From Pseudomonas tremae (GTDB lineage: Bacteria; Pseudomonadota; Gammaproteobacteria; Pseudomonadales; Pseudomonadaceae): a DNA stretch of 64,000 bases. The notes beneath the pieces were generated by a model. It made no database searches. It worked only from the letters and a program-made list of their open reading frames with translations, and had not been told where the DNA came from. The first letter of the stretch is position 1; the number at the start of each line of letters is the position of its first letter. The translations under genes and the position numbers were made by a program. Location of the stretch: assembly GCF_001401155.1 (NCBI RefSeq), contig NZ_LJRO01000090.1:289468-353467 (forward strand). Direction: 5' to 3'. Below, piece by piece: positions 16,367 through 26,377 of this stretch.

Positions 16367-17767
16367 ATGAAAAGCAGATCGGACTTCGCTTATCAGGCGA
16401 TCTATCGCTATCTGGCGCGTCTGGCTGATGAGAAGCAAGGTGGGCTGCTGTTGAAGATGCCGTCTTTGCGTCAGCTTGCTAACCGTCTTGGTGTGTCGAT
16501 ATCCACGGTACAACGTGCCTATTCGCTGCTCGAGAAAGAAGGGCGGGTCTACTCGTTGGCCAAGTCTGGCTATTACTCGGCACCGCTTGGTCAGGACAGG
16601 CTCGTCGGCGCTGACTGCGAAGGTGATCTGTTACAGGTTCTGCAGCACAACGCTCAGCGTCCGGGAATGGTCCTGCTGGGCGGCGATGACCCCACATTGC
16701 TTCATCCTCTGGAAAGTCCGTTGCTGGCGATGGAGCGTGAGTTGATTCGGCACTATCCGCGCCCCCAGGCGCCTGGTTTTCAGCCCTTCGGTGACGCGGA
16801 ATTGCGCAGCGCGTTGGCGGCCTGTTACACGCTTAATGCGGAGCACTGCTGGCACGCCGACCATGTCTACATCGCACCTGATCTGTCAGGGGCGTTCAAG
16901 GCCGTGCTTGAAACCCTGGGCCTGCGTGGCGCGAAGGTCCTGGTTGAGTCGCCTTGTGCCTGGACGTTGTTGCATTTGCTGCAATCATTCGACATTCAAG
17001 TCGTCGAGCTACCGCTGGATCAGGGCGGCAATCACGATCCAGAAGGGCTCGATGACCTCTTACAGACAAACCACATCGGTCTCGTAGTGTTGCCCTCGGG
17101 ACTGAGTCCGGTGCGAGGAAGTGTGCGATTGCCAGCCAATAACCAGGCGATCGCCACGGTACTCAATCGTCACAAGGTATGGGTGCTGGAAAACGATACG
17201 CACAGCGAGTTGCAGTTTGTCCCCGATCCGTTTCGTCTACGCCACTTGATTGACCCGCAGCGGCTGGTGATCATCGGTGCATTCGACAAGCGTCTGGGGC
17301 CTGAAGCGCCCTACGGTTATTTGCTGTGCCAGAATCTTGAAGCGCAATGGCAGCGGTACTTTCTGCTGCGGGCTTTCAAAATGCCTCCGGTTCGCCAGCG
17401 GGCCATCGCGAGGCTGTGCAGCAATGGACGACTGGACGCATACCTCAAGGTGTTGCGGGAGACGCTGATCATGCGTGCGCAGTCCATGACACAGCTATTG
17501 GATGAGCACATGGGCGGGCTGCTGCGCTATGAAGTCCCCGAGGGTGGTTGCGGAGTCTGGGTCGAGAGCGTGTCTGTCGTCGACATGCGTCAGGTGTTCG
17601 ATGTGCTGTTGGCTCAGCGTATTGTCGTGACTCCGGGCGAACTGTTCAGTCTGCGAGGCGATTATGGGCAATATCTGCGCCTCAGTTTCGCCATCGACTG
17701 GAGTTGCGATCCAGTCATATGGCCAACGGCTTTGGCAGAGGCCCTGAAGGGCGCACGTCATGCATGA
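16367..17767 (+). CDS. MocR-type regulator (GntR winged helix fused to an aminotransferase-like domain)
   Basis: The 466-residue protein has an N-terminal GntR-type winged helix (residues about 5-72: MPSLRQLANRLGVSISTVQR, then AYSLLEKEGRVYS) and a fold-type I aminotransferase domain from about 100 to 460. The PLP lysine is probably K308 (GAFDKRL) and the pyridine-binding aspartate D277 (LENDTHSE). The tyrosine usually following that aspartate and the arginine of the LRxGY element are replaced (T278; APYGY). The cofactor site is therefore degenerate, and cofactor or ligand binding may differ. It follows the PP-loop gene by two bases in the same operon and is the likely regulator of it. Confidence 0.82.
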   Translation: MKSRSDFAYQAIYRYLARLADEKQGGLLLKMPSLRQLANRLGVSISTVQRAYSLLEKEGRVYSLAKSGYYSAPLGQDRLVGADCEGDLLQVLQHNAQRPGMVLLGGDDPTLLHPLESPLLAMERELIRHYPRPQAPGFQPFGDAELRSALAACYTLNAEHCWHADHVYIAPDLSGAFKAVLETLGLRGAKVLVESPCAWTLLHLLQSFDIQVVELPLDQGGNHDPEGLDDLLQTNHIGLVVLPSGLSPVRGSVRLPANNQAIATVLNRHKVWVLENDTHSELQFVPDPFRLRHLIDPQRLVIIGAFDKRLGPEAPYGYLLCQNLEAQWQRYFLLRAFKMPPVRQRAIARLCSNGRLDAYLKVLRETLIMRAQSMTQLLDEHMGGLLRYEVPEGGCGVWVESVSVVDMRQVFDVLLAQRIVVTPGELFSLRGDYGQYLRLSFAIDWSCDPVIWPTALAEALKGARHA

Positions 17768-17828
17768 ATCCTCAGGCGGCAGGCCGTCGATCCATTTGTA
17801 TTTGCCAGACGTGTTTCAAGGCTGTTAA

Positions 17829-17844
17829 CTGGACGCCTGTCCAG
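17829..17844. promoter_or_regulatory. perfect palindrome, possible LexA-type site before the helicase gene
   Basis: CTGGAC-GCCT-GTCCAG is perfectly symmetric and fits the minimal SOS pattern CTG-N10-CAG. It lies 29 bases upstream of the helicase start. The centre lacks the usual AT-rich bases, so affinity for LexA is uncertain; the inner GGAC-N4-GTCC also recalls non-classical LexA sites. Confidence 0.35.
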
Positions 17845-17872
17845 TATTTTCAATCAATGGCTACCCCTCGCA

Positions 17873-20200
17873 GTGACCCTTATTGCCCCTGTACATCCCG
17901 ATCCTGCACCTGCCATCGATGACGATGCACCCGCGCGTTATGTGGTGGCCGTGCGCGCGTTGTGCGAGTTCACCGCCAAGGCTGGCGATCTCGACCTGCG
18001 TTTCACGCCATCGCCTACCGCGCAGGACGGGATTGCCGGGCATCGCACGGTTGCTTCGCGTCGTGGTGCCGATTATCAGGCCGAGCTGTCGTTGGCGGGC
18101 GACTACCGGGAACTGACGGTGAGGGGCAGGGCGGACGGCTATGACGCAGGTCGCAACCAGCTTGAAGAAGTGAAGACCTATCGCGGCGAGCTGGACGCCA
18201 TGCCCGCCAACCATCGTCAATTGCATTGGGCGCAGGTGAAGATTTATGGCTGGCTGCTGTGTCAGCGTCTGCAGCTCCGGGAGGTGACGCTGGCACTGGT
18301 CTACTTCAATATCGTCAGCGAACAGGAGACCCTCATTCGTGAGTCGTTCAGCGCCGCGACGCTGCAAGCGTTTTTTGAACAGCAGTGCACGGTCTTTCTG
18401 GGCTGGGCTCGGCAAGAACTGGCGCATACCCGAACGCTTCATCAGGCGCTTGGTAGCCTGACGTTCCCCCATGCCTCGTTTCGTACCGGGCAGAGAGTGC
18501 TGGCCGAGTCGGTGTACAAGGCGGTCAGCACCGGCTGGTGCCTGATGGCTCAGGCACCGACCGGCATCGGCAAGACCATCGGCACGCTGTTCCCGCTGCT
18601 CAAGGCAGCACCGGGCCAGAAGCTCGACAAGATTTTCTTCCTGACGGCCAAGACCCCTGGACGTCGCCTGGCGCTGGATGCACTGGGGGTCATCAAGCAC
18701 AGTGCGCCCGAACTGAAATTGCGCGTGCTGGAACTGGTGGCGCGGGACAAGGCGTGCGAACACCCCGACAAGGCCTGCAACGGGGACTCCTGCCCACTTG
18801 CCCGAGGGTTTTACGATCGTCTGCCTGCGGCGCGTGCTGCTGCGCTGGAATCGCCTTGGCTGAATCAGGCTGGGGTTCGCGACGCGGCCTTGCAGCATCA
18901 GGTGTGTCCGTACTACTTGAGTCAGGAACTGGCGCGATGGGCCGACGTGGTCATTGCCGATTACAACTATTATTTCGACCTGAGCGCAATGCTGTTCGGG
19001 TTGAGTCAGCTCAATCAGTGGCGGGTGGCGGTGCTGGTCGACGAGGCGCACAACATGGTCGAGCGCGCGCGGCAGATGTACAGCGCCAGTCTGGATCAAA
19101 GCCAGTTGAAGACGTTGATCCAGAGCGCACCCGAACCCGTGAAAAAAGCGTTGCAGCGCGTGGATCGGCAATGGAGTGCCCTGCACAAGGCCCAGCCCGG
19201 TGCCTATCAGGCTTATGCGGCTGCACCGGAAAAGTTCGTCAACAGCCTGAATCTGTGTATTTCGACCATCGGTGATCATTTCAACGAGCACCCGCAGGCG
19301 GTGGATGGCACGTTGCAGGGCTTTTATCTGGAAGCCATCGGCTTTGCGCGCATTGCCGAGCTGTTCGACGAACACTTCATTTTCGACATCGCCCGGCGCG
19401 AGGCGGGCGGCAAGCGCATCCTGTCGCGTCTGAGCCTGCGCAATGTGGTGCCGGCACGTTTCATTCGTCCGCGCCTGGGCGCTGCGCGCAGCACCGTGTT
19501 GTTCTCCGCAACGCTCAACCCGCGGCATTACTATGCCGACCTGCTCGGGCTGCCGGACAACACGGCGTGGATCGATGTGGAGTCGCCGTTTCATCACGAG
19601 CAACTTGATGTGCGTATCGTCAGTCGTATTTCAACGCGTTTCACTCATCGTCAGGCGTCGCTGGCGCCGATTGTGGAACTGATGGCCGAGCAGTTCGAAT
19701 CCAGGCCAGGCAATTATCTGGCGTTCTTCAGCAGCTTTGATTACCTGCAACAGGTTGCAGAACTGATGGCGCATACTCATCCGCACATCACCCTCTGGCA
19801 ACAGGCCCGGGGAATGGGCGAGGAGGAGCGCCACGCGTTTCTCGAGCGTTTCACCTTGAGCAGTCAGGGGATCGGTTTTGCAGTGCTGGGCGGCGCTTTC
19901 GGCGAAGGTATCGACTTGCCGGGTGCACGCTTGATCGGTGCCTTCATCGCTACGCTTGGGCTGCCGCAGCTCAACCCGGTGAATGAACAGTTCAAGCAGC
20001 GCATGGCCGCACTGTTCGGTGCCGGCTATGACTACACCTATCTTTACCCCGGTGTGCAAAAGGTCGTGCAGGCAGCTGGGCGGGTGATTCGCAGCCAGAG
20101 TGATCGTGGCGTCGTGATGCTGATCGATGATCGGTTCGCCGAGCCCAAGGTGAAACAGCTGTTTCCGGCGTGGTGGCGTCCTGAAACGTCAATCGGTTAG
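17873..20200 (+). CDS. PD-(D/E)XK nuclease fused to a DinG/XPD-like iron-sulfur helicase
   Basis: 775 residues from a GTG start. The N-terminal 150 residues carry a Cas4/RecB-like nuclease motif: D88, E99-V-K101 (LEEVKTYRG) and Q121-xxx-Y125 (QVKIY). The helicase follows with Walker A APTGIGKT (about 228-235), four cysteines suited to a 4Fe-4S cluster (295, 302, 307, 345) and the DEAH box (VDEAHNM). The C-terminal motif VI is [14 protein letters not shown]. It should unwind and cut branched or damaged DNA in the cytoplasm. In many pseudomonads a VRR-NUC gene sits just upstream; here a MocR gene does. A perfect palindrome precedes it. Confidence 0.85.
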   Translation: MTLIAPVHPDPAPAIDDDAPARYVVAVRALCEFTAKAGDLDLRFTPSPTAQDGIAGHRTVASRRGADYQAELSLAGDYRELTVRGRADGYDAGRNQLEEVKTYRGELDAMPANHRQLHWAQVKIYGWLLCQRLQLREVTLALVYFNIVSEQETLIRESFSAATLQAFFEQQCTVFLGWARQELAHTRTLHQALGSLTFPHASFRTGQRVLAESVYKAVSTGWCLMAQAPTGIGKTIGTLFPLLKAAPGQKLDKIFFLTAKTPGRRLALDALGVIKHSAPELKLRVLELVARDKACEHPDKACNGDSCPLARGFYDRLPAARAAALESPWLNQAGVRDAALQHQVCPYYLSQELARWADVVIADYNYYFDLSAMLFGLSQLNQWRVAVLVDEAHNMVERARQMYSASLDQSQLKTLIQSAPEPVKKALQRVDRQWSALHKAQPGAYQAYAAAPEKFVNSLNLCISTIGDHFNEHPQAVDGTLQGFYLEAIGFARIAELFDEHFIFDIARREAGGKRILSRLSLRNVVPARFIRPRLGAARSTVLFSATLNPRHYYADLLGLPDNTAWIDVESPFHHEQLDVRIVSRISTRFTHRQASLAPIVELMAEQFESRPGNYLAFFSSFDYLQQVAELMAHTHPHITLWQQARGMGEEERHAFLERFTLSSQGIGFAVLGGAFGEGIDLPGARLIGAFIATLGLPQLNPVNEQFKQRMAALFGAGYDYTYLYPGVQKVVQAAGRVIRSQSDRGVVMLIDDRFAEPKVKQLFPAWWRPETSIG

Positions 20201-20315
20201 GGATCAATACTCAAGCGGCGCTGTCGAACTGCCAGTAAACTGCCGTAACAATTTGATTTTCATCGGCAGCAAGTCTTTCTTTTTGCTCCGAATTTCATTT
20301 CTTCGTGGAGGTTGT

Positions 20316-21962
20316 ATGAGTCTCAGTCCTTTCGCCGGCAAGCTGGCACCTGCGCAGTTACTGGTCGATATTCCGAGACTGGTCACGGCTTACTACACGG
20401 GCCAGCCCGATGCATCGGTGCCTGTTCAACGTGTTGCGTTTGGCACATCCGGGCACCGCGGCACGTCGTTTGACCTGGGCTTCAACGAGTGGCACGTACT
20501 GGCTATCAGCCAGGCAATCTGCCTGTACCGCAAGGCCAATGGCATCGACGGTCCGCTGTTTCTGGGTGCAGATACTCATGCGTTGTCCACGCCGGCCGCT
20601 GCCTCGGCGCTTGAGGTGCTGGCCGCCAACGGTGTTGTCGTAATGATTTCGCAAGACGACGAGTACACGCCGACGCCTGCCGTTTCTCACGCCATCATCT
20701 GTTACAACCGTGGCCGTACGTCCGGCCTGGCGGACGGCATCGTGATCACGCCTTCGCACAACCCGCCGCAAAGCGGTGGCTTCAAGTACAACCCGCCCAA
20801 TGGCGGTCCGGCCGACAGCGATGTCACCAAGTGGATCGAAAACAAGGCCAACGAACTGCTGGCTGCGAAATTGGCGGGCGTTTCACGTATCAGCCATGAA
20901 AAAGCACTGCGTGCCGACACCACCCATCGCCATGACTACGTCAATACTTATGTGGCTGACCTGAAAAGCGTCATTGATCTGGACGCCATCCGCGATTCGG
21001 GTCTGCCTCTTGGCGTTGATCCACTGGGCGGTGCCGGGGTTAATTACTGGTCGGCGATTGGCGAGCATTACGGCCTGAATCTGGACGTGGTCAACAAATT
21101 TGTCGATCCTACGTTCCGCTTCATGACCGTTGACTGGGACGGGCAGATTCGCATGGATCCGTCCTCCAGCCATGCAATGCAGAGCCTGATCGGCCTCAAG
21201 GATCGTTACCAGGTAGCGTTTGCCTGTGATCCGGATCACGACCGTCATGGCATCGTGACTCCCACTGGCGGGCTGATGACGCCTAATAGCTATCTTGCTG
21301 TGTCGATTGATTACCTGTTCCAGAACCGTCCCGAGTGGCGCGCTGACGCCGCTGTGGGCAAGACCGTGGTCAGCAGCGGCATGATTGATCGCGTGGCTGC
21401 ACGTCTGGGACGTCGCCTGTATGAGGTGCCGGTGGGCTTCAAGTACTTCGCGCAGGGGCTGTTCGAAGGGTCGCTGGGCTTTGGCGGTGAAGAAAGCGCG
21501 GGTGCCTCGTTCCTGCGTCGCGACGGTACAGTGTGGACCACCGACAAGGACGGTCTGATTCCGGCGTTGCTGGCTGCAGAAATGACGGCCCGCACCGGTC
21601 GTGACCCAAGCGAGCTCTACAAGACTATGACCGACGCGCTCGGCGAGCCGTTTTCGACCCGTGTCGATGCCAAGGCCAATCCGCAGCAGAAGGCGCTGTT
21701 GAGCAAGCTGTCGCCGGAGCAGGTCACCTCCACCGAGCTGGCAGGCGAGTCGATTCAAAAAGTGCTCAGCAATGCGCCGGGCAACGATCAGGCATTCGGT
21801 GGCGTAAAAGTCATGACCGAAAACGGCTGGTTTGCCGCACGTCCCTCGGGCACTGAAGACATCTACAAAATCTACGCCGAAAGTTTTGTCAGCGAAGATC
21901 ACCTCAAGCGCCTGGTAGCGGAAGCTCAGGTGCTGGTGGACGGTGCCATTTCGCCGAAGTGA
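20316..21962 (+). CDS. pgm: phosphoglucomutase (alpha-D-glucose-specific)
   Basis: I chose ATG 20316 because GTGGAGG stands just before it; upstream codons do not resemble the family. The 548-residue protein carries the catalytic serine loop [25 protein letters not shown], the metal loop CDPDHDRHG and the sugar-binding GGEESAG, in the usual order. The C-terminal phosphate-binding loop is [14 protein letters not shown]. It interconverts glucose-1- and glucose-6-phosphate for glycogen, trehalose and envelope sugars. It is monocistronic and followed by a strong terminator. Confidence 0.93.
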   Translation: MSLSPFAGKLAPAQLLVDIPRLVTAYYTGQPDASVPVQRVAFGTSGHRGTSFDLGFNEWHVLAISQAICLYRKANGIDGPLFLGADTHALSTPAAASALEVLAANGVVVMISQDDEYTPTPAVSHAIICYNRGRTSGLADGIVITPSHNPPQSGGFKYNPPNGGPADSDVTKWIENKANELLAAKLAGVSRISHEKALRADTTHRHDYVNTYVADLKSVIDLDAIRDSGLPLGVDPLGGAGVNYWSAIGEHYGLNLDVVNKFVDPTFRFMTVDWDGQIRMDPSSSHAMQSLIGLKDRYQVAFACDPDHDRHGIVTPTGGLMTPNSYLAVSIDYLFQNRPEWRADAAVGKTVVSSGMIDRVAARLGRRLYEVPVGFKYFAQGLFEGSLGFGGEESAGASFLRRDGTVWTTDKDGLIPALLAAEMTARTGRDPSELYKTMTDALGEPFSTRVDAKANPQQKALLSKLSPEQVTSTELAGESIQKVLSNAPGNDQAFGGVKVMTENGWFAARPSGTEDIYKIYAESFVSEDHLKRLVAEAQVLVDGAISPK

Positions 21963-22030
21963 TTTAGCCGATAACGGCTGGCGTCATGTGCCTGCGGCTG
22001 CGCAGGCCTGAGCTGGCAGATGTATCGAGA

Positions 22031-22062
22031 AGCCTCGAATCGCCCGATTCGGGGCTTTTTTA
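22031..22062 (+). terminator. Rho-independent terminator of pgm
   Basis: AGCCTCGAATCG and CGATTCGGGGCT form a near-perfect stem with a two-base-rich loop, followed by six T. It lies 70 bases after the pgm stop. Confidence 0.85.
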
Positions 22063-22077
22063 TTACAGCGTTGGCCG

Positions 22078-22353
22078 TCAGTCGCGATAGAAGACTTGCA
22101 CAAGGTGATAACCGAACTTGCTTTTGACCGGCCCGTGCACGACGCGCAATGGCTTCTTGAAGATCACCTGATCGATAGCGCCGACCATTTGTCCAGGTCG
22201 TACCTCACCCAGATCGCCGCCACGTTTGCCTGAGGGGCAGCTAGAATGCTTCTTGGCCAAAACATCAAACGCCTCACCCTTGGCAATACGCTGTTTGAGC
22301 TGTTCGGCCTCTTCGGCGGTCTTCACCAGAATATGGCGGGCTTGGGCTTTCAT
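22078..22353 (-). CDS. ppiC: single-domain parvulin peptidyl-prolyl isomerase (PpiC type)
   Basis: A 91-residue stand-alone parvulin with no signal peptide, hence cytoplasmic. The family pattern is complete: ARHILVKTAEEAEQLKQRI, then HSSCPSGKRGGDLGEVRPGQMV and KSKFGYHLVQV. It accelerates cis-trans isomerisation of prolyl bonds. It is convergent with pgm, sharing its terminator region, and divergent from the PilU-like gene. A second copy, about 60% similar by eye, lies at 29540. Confidence 0.92.
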   Translation of the reverse strand: MKAQARHILVKTAEEAEQLKQRIAKGEAFDVLAKKHSSCPSGKRGGDLGEVRPGQMVGAIDQVIFKKPLRVVHGPVKSKFGYHLVQVFYRD

Positions 22354-22507
22354 GTCGCAATATCACCTGTTGCAAAAGGCTGCCATTATGCCTGCCATTG
22401 GTAATTGATGCCCAGACAGGCTCCCAACGCCTGCCAGGGTAGTGCTGTTGCACGCGTACCGTCGTCAAGGCGCTCCGCTTTTACTTCACTTTTGTACGGT
22501 ATTGATT

Positions 22508-23677
22508 ATGGATTTCCCGGCGTTGTTGAAGATTCTGGCCAGCCAGGATGGATCAGACCTTTATCTTTCCACCGGAGCACCGCCCTGCGCCAAGTTCAAC
22601 GGGGTGCTCAAACCGCTGGGCAGTGAAACCTTCAAGCCTGGCGACGTGGCTGCGATTGCTCAGGGGTTGATGGATGAAGAGCAGAAACTCGAGTTTCTGC
22701 GCGAACTGGAGATGAACCTCGCGGTTTCGCTGGCGGGTATCGGCCGGTTCCGGATCAATATCTTCATGCAGCGCAACGAGGTGTCTATCGTTGCCCGTAA
22801 CATCAAACTGGATATCCCGCGCTTCGAGGAGTTGCACCTGCCGCCTGTGTTGCTCGAGGTGGTGATGGAAAAGCACGGTCTGGTGCTGTTCGTCGGCGCC
22901 ACCGGCTCAGGCAAGTCGACCTCCCTGGCTGCGCTGATCGATTACCGCAACCGGAATGCTAGCGGGCACATCATCACCATTGAAGACCCGGTCGAGTTTA
23001 TCCATCGACACAAGAAATCCATCGTCAATCAGCGCGAGGTCGGCGTCGACACTCGCAGCTTCCGCGCGGCACTGAAGAACACCCTGCGTCAGGCGCCGGA
23101 TGTGATTCTGATCGGCGAGATTCGTGACCGCGAAACCATGGAACACGCACTTGCGTTTGCCGACACAGGGCATCTGGTGATCTCGACCCTGCACGCCAAC
23201 AATGCCAACCAGGCGCTGGACCGGATCATCAATTTCTTTCCGGAAGAGCGCCGCGGGCAGTTGCTGCATGACCTGGGCAACAACCTCAAGGCGTTTGTCT
23301 CGCAACGACTGGTCAAGACGCCTGATGGCAAGCGGCGAGCAGCGGTGGAGGTGATGATGGGCACGCCGACCATTCGCGACTTGATCCAGCGCAACGAACT
23401 GACGGAACTCAAGGGCATCATGGAAAAATCCGGCAGCCTCGGCATGCAAACCTTCGATACAGCGCTGTTCAATCTGGCGATACAAGGAGCGATCAGCGAA
23501 GAGGAGGCCTTGAAGAATGCCGACTCGCAAAACAACGTGCGTTTGCGCCTCAAGCTGCACAGTGAAGGCGGAGCCGCCACACTGACCGCGCCGCCCCCGG
23601 CACCGACCGGTAGCCGTACTGCAAACACCGCCGAGTGGGGTCTGGTCGACGATGAGGAGCCCGGCCCTCAGGCGTGA
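22508..23677 (+). CDS. PilT/PilU-family type IV pilus retraction ATPase (PilU-like paralogue)
   Basis: 389 residues from ATG 22508; the upstream extension has no ribosome site. Walker A is GATGSGKST (about residue 138), the Asp box VDTRSF is nearby, and Walker B is LIGEIRDRETMEHAL. The His box is HLVISTLHANN. The N-terminus (LLKILASQDGSDLYLSTGAPP) matches PilU rather than PilB. It should power pilus retraction or modulate PilT at the inner membrane. No other pilus gene is near, so it is probably a stand-alone paralogue to the pilTU pair. Confidence 0.88.
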   Translation: MDFPALLKILASQDGSDLYLSTGAPPCAKFNGVLKPLGSETFKPGDVAAIAQGLMDEEQKLEFLRELEMNLAVSLAGIGRFRINIFMQRNEVSIVARNIKLDIPRFEELHLPPVLLEVVMEKHGLVLFVGATGSGKSTSLAALIDYRNRNASGHIITIEDPVEFIHRHKKSIVNQREVGVDTRSFRAALKNTLRQAPDVILIGEIRDRETMEHALAFADTGHLVISTLHANNANQALDRIINFFPEERRGQLLHDLGNNLKAFVSQRLVKTPDGKRRAAVEVMMGTPTIRDLIQRNELTELKGIMEKSGSLGMQTFDTALFNLAIQGAISEEEALKNADSQNNVRLRLKLHSEGGAATLTAPPPAPTGSRTANTAEWGLVDDEEPGPQA

Positions 23678-23775
23678 ACCTTTCAGGTAATTGCCCAAGG
23701 GCTTGTGTACGAGTGGCGTTGTTACAACGCCAAGGGCGGAAAGTTAGCGCCGCACGCGTTCCTTTGCGCACCTCG

Positions 23776-25353
23776 TCATTCAGGGTGGGCAGCGGCCAGC
23801 AGTTCGCGTGTGTAGGGATGTTGCGGTGAATCGAAAAGATCGTGACTGGGCCCGCGTTCGACTACTTTCCCATCCTTGACCACGATGACGTCATGGGCCA
23901 GGGCCTTGATCACGGCCAGGTCGTGGCTGATGAACAGGTAGGTGAGCCCATGCTTTTGCTGGAGGTCGCGCAGCAGCGCAACAACCTGTTTCTGCACGGT
24001 GCGGTCCAGCGCCGATGTCGGCTCATCGAGCAGTATCAGCGCGGGTTTCAGCACCAGCGCCCGTGCGATTGCGATACGTTGACGCTGGCCTCCGGAAAAC
24101 TCATGGGGATAGCGATGGCGGGTTTGCGGATCAAGGCCGACTTCTTCCAGTGCGCGAATGACCTCGGCATCGCATTGTGCAGCGTCGAACCGGCTGTGTA
24201 CCTCAAGGCCTTCGCTGATGATCTGCGCCACTGACATACGCGGGCTGAGGCTGCCGTAGGGGTCCTGAAAAACCACCTGCATCTCCTTGCGCCAGGGCCG
24301 CATTTGTTTCTGACTGAGTCCATCCAGCGCCTGACCCTTGAAGCGGATGCTGCCTTGCGATTCCAGCAGGCGCAGGATCGCCTGGCCCAGCGTCGACTTG
24401 CCGGAGCCCGACTCGCCGACGATACCCAGCGTCTTGCCACGCTCGATACTCAGGCTGATGTCGTCCACCGCTTTCAGGTATTCCTTGTGCTGCCGCAGAA
24501 TGCCGCCGGTGAGAGAGAACCAGATCTTGAGATGATCGACCTGCAGCACCGTTTCTCGAGAGTCGCGCGGCAGCGGTTCGCCCGCAGGCTCGGCGTCAAG
24601 CAGCAATCGGCTGTAAGGATGCTGCGGTGACTTGAACAGCGATTTGCAGTCCGACTGCTCGACAATCTCGCCCGCGCGCATTACGCAAACCCGCTGCGCC
24701 ACACTGTGAACCAGGTTCAGATCATGGCTGATCAGCAGCAGCGACATATTCAGGCGTTGCTGCAGCTCCTTGAGCAACAGAAGAATCTTGCGTTGCACGG
24801 TCACGTCCAGTGCCGTGGTCGGTTCGTCGGCAATCAGCAGTTCCGGTTCGCAGGCCAGCGCCATGGCGATCATCACCCGCTGGCGCTGGCCGCCCGACAG
24901 TTCGTGCGGGTAGGCTTTCAGGCGCTTCTCCGGCTGCTGAATGCCGACCAACTCCAGCAGTTCGACAATTCGATTGCGGGCCTCGCGCCCGCTGATTCCG
25001 CGATGCAGCAGCAACGTCTCACCAATCTGGCGTGAAACACTGTGCAGCGGGTTCAGGGAAGTCATGGGTTCCTGGAAGATCATCGCAATCCGGTTGCCAC
25101 GCAGTTCACGCAGGGTACGATCATCTGCGCCAACCAGTTGCTGACCACGGTAAGTGATGCTGCCGGTGGTCTGCGTGCCAGTGCGCGGCAAGAGCTGCAG
25201 GATCGAGTGGGCGGTGACGGATTTCCCCGAGCCCGACTCGCCGACCAACGCCAGGCATTCACCACGCCTGACATCCAGGCTCAGATGGCTGACCACTTTC
25301 TGCCCATTGAAGGCGACACTGAGGTCGCGGATTTCGATCAGGGTTTCCGGCAT
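23776..25353 (-). CDS. yejF: YejF-type double ATP-binding protein of a peptide/microcin C importer
   Basis: I chose the ATG at 25353, just inside the yejE stop, over an earlier ATG that would overlap. The protein has two ABC domains: [13 protein letters not shown] with [15 protein letters not shown], and [13 protein letters not shown] with [15 protein letters not shown]. Walker B motifs are [12 protein letters not shown] and [12 protein letters not shown]. It energises YejBE. In enterobacteria the Yej system imports oligopeptides and microcin C and can aid resistance to antimicrobial peptides. It is the last gene of yejABEF. Confidence 0.92.
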   Translation of the reverse strand: MPETLIEIRDLSVAFNGQKVVSHLSLDVRRGECLALVGESGSGKSVTAHSILQLLPRTGTQTTGSITYRGQQLVGADDRTLRELRGNRIAMIFQEPMTSLNPLHSVSRQIGETLLLHRGISGREARNRIVELLELVGIQQPEKRLKAYPHELSGGQRQRVMIAMALACEPELLIADEPTTALDVTVQRKILLLLKELQQRLNMSLLLISHDLNLVHSVAQRVCVMRAGEIVEQSDCKSLFKSPQHPYSRLLLDAEPAGEPLPRDSRETVLQVDHLKIWFSLTGGILRQHKEYLKAVDDISLSIERGKTLGIVGESGSGKSTLGQAILRLLESQGSIRFKGQALDGLSQKQMRPWRKEMQVVFQDPYGSLSPRMSVAQIISEGLEVHSRFDAAQCDAEVIRALEEVGLDPQTRHRYPHEFSGGQRQRIAIARALVLKPALILLDEPTSALDRTVQKQVVALLRDLQQKHGLTYLFISHDLAVIKALAHDVIVVKDGKVVERGPSHDLFDSPQHPYTRELLAAAHPE

Positions 25354-25354
25354 G

Positions 25355-26377
25355 TCAGGACCTCGGGTCGAAGGCATCGCGCAACGCCTCGCCTATGAAT
25401 ACCAGCAGGGTGAGAATCAGCGCGAGCGCAAAAAACGCAGTCAGGCCCAGCCAAGGTGCTTGCAGGTTCTGCTTGCCTTGAGCGATCAGTTCGCCAAGTG
25501 AAGCGCTACCTGCCGGCATGCCGAAACCCAGAAAATCCAGCGCGGTGAGGGTCGATATGGCGCCAGTCAGGATGAATGGCAAGTAGCTCAATGTTGCGTT
25601 CATGGCATTGGGCAGAATGTGCCGCAGGATGACCTTTCGGTCGCCGAGACCAAGTGCGCGGGCGGCTTTGACGTATTCCAGGTTGCGGCCGCGCAGGAAC
25701 TCTGCGCGCACCACATCGACCAGCGTGAGCCACGAAAACAGCGCCATGATGCCCAGCAGCCACCAGAAGTCCGGTTCGACGAAGCCTGACAGGATGATCA
25801 GCAGGTACAGCACCGGCAAACCTGACCAGACTTCAAGCAGCCGTTGGCCAAACAAGTCGACCCAGCCACCGTAATAGCCTTGCAGCGCACCGGCGGTGAT
25901 ACCGATCAATGCGCTGATAGCTGTAAGAACCAGCGCAAACAGAATCGAGATGCGCGCGCCGAAAATCACCCGGGCCAGCACATCCCGCGCCTGATCGTCA
26001 GTGCCCAGCCAGTTGCTCGCGGAAGGCGGGCTGGGGGCTGGAGTGGTCAGCTCGTAGTTGGGTGTGTCGTCGCTGAAGGGGATGGGTGGAAAGATCATCC
26101 AGCCGTCCCCCTTGGCAATCAGCTGGCGCACGTAGTCGCTGCGGTAGTCCGGCTGGAAGGGCAGCTCGCCGCCAAATTGCTGTTCGGTGTAACGCTTGAA
26201 AACCGGGAAATACAGCGAATGCTGGTAGCTGACCAGCAGCGGTTTGTCATTGGCAATCAGTTCGCCGCCCAGGGTCAGAGCGAATAGCCCGCAAAACAGC
26301 CATAACGACCACCAGCCCCGGCGATTGCTGCGAAAGCGTTCAAGGCGGCGACGTGCCAGCGGAGAGAGGTTGCGCAT
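25355..26377 (-). CDS. yejE: YejE-type permease
   Basis: 340 residues; about six transmembrane helices with a long periplasmic loop (residues about 45-120) typical of YejE. That loop includes PFQPDYRSDYVRQLI and then NWLGTDDQARDVLARVIFGAR. The ATPase-contact EAA loop reads FLRGRNLEYVKAARALGLGD. Start and preceding stop overlap as TGATG, as throughout this operon. It forms the transport channel with YejB. Confidence 0.92.
   Translation of the reverse strand: MRNLSPLARRRLERFRSNRRGWWSLWLFCGLFALTLGGELIANDKPLLVSYQHSLYFPVFKRYTEQQFGGELPFQPDYRSDYVRQLIAKGDGWMIFPPIPFSDDTPNYELTTPAPSPPSASNWLGTDDQARDVLARVIFGARISILFALVLTAISALIGITAGALQGYYGGWVDLFGQRLLEVWSGLPVLYLLIILSGFVEPDFWWLLGIMALFSWLTLVDVVRAEFLRGRNLEYVKAARALGLGDRKVILRHILPNAMNATLSYLPFILTGAISTLTALDFLGFGMPAGSASLGELIAQGKQNLQAPWLGLTAFFALALILTLLVFIGEALRDAFDPRS

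Noticed and set aside
17861..19603. 580-codon open frame on the minus strand
   Set aside because: It lies wholly opposite the nuclease-helicase gene, has no family features and is rich in Arg/Gln/His, as expected of an antisense shadow in GC-rich DNA.
20883..21902. 339-codon open frame on the minus strand
   Set aside because: It is antisense to pgm and has shadow-type composition.
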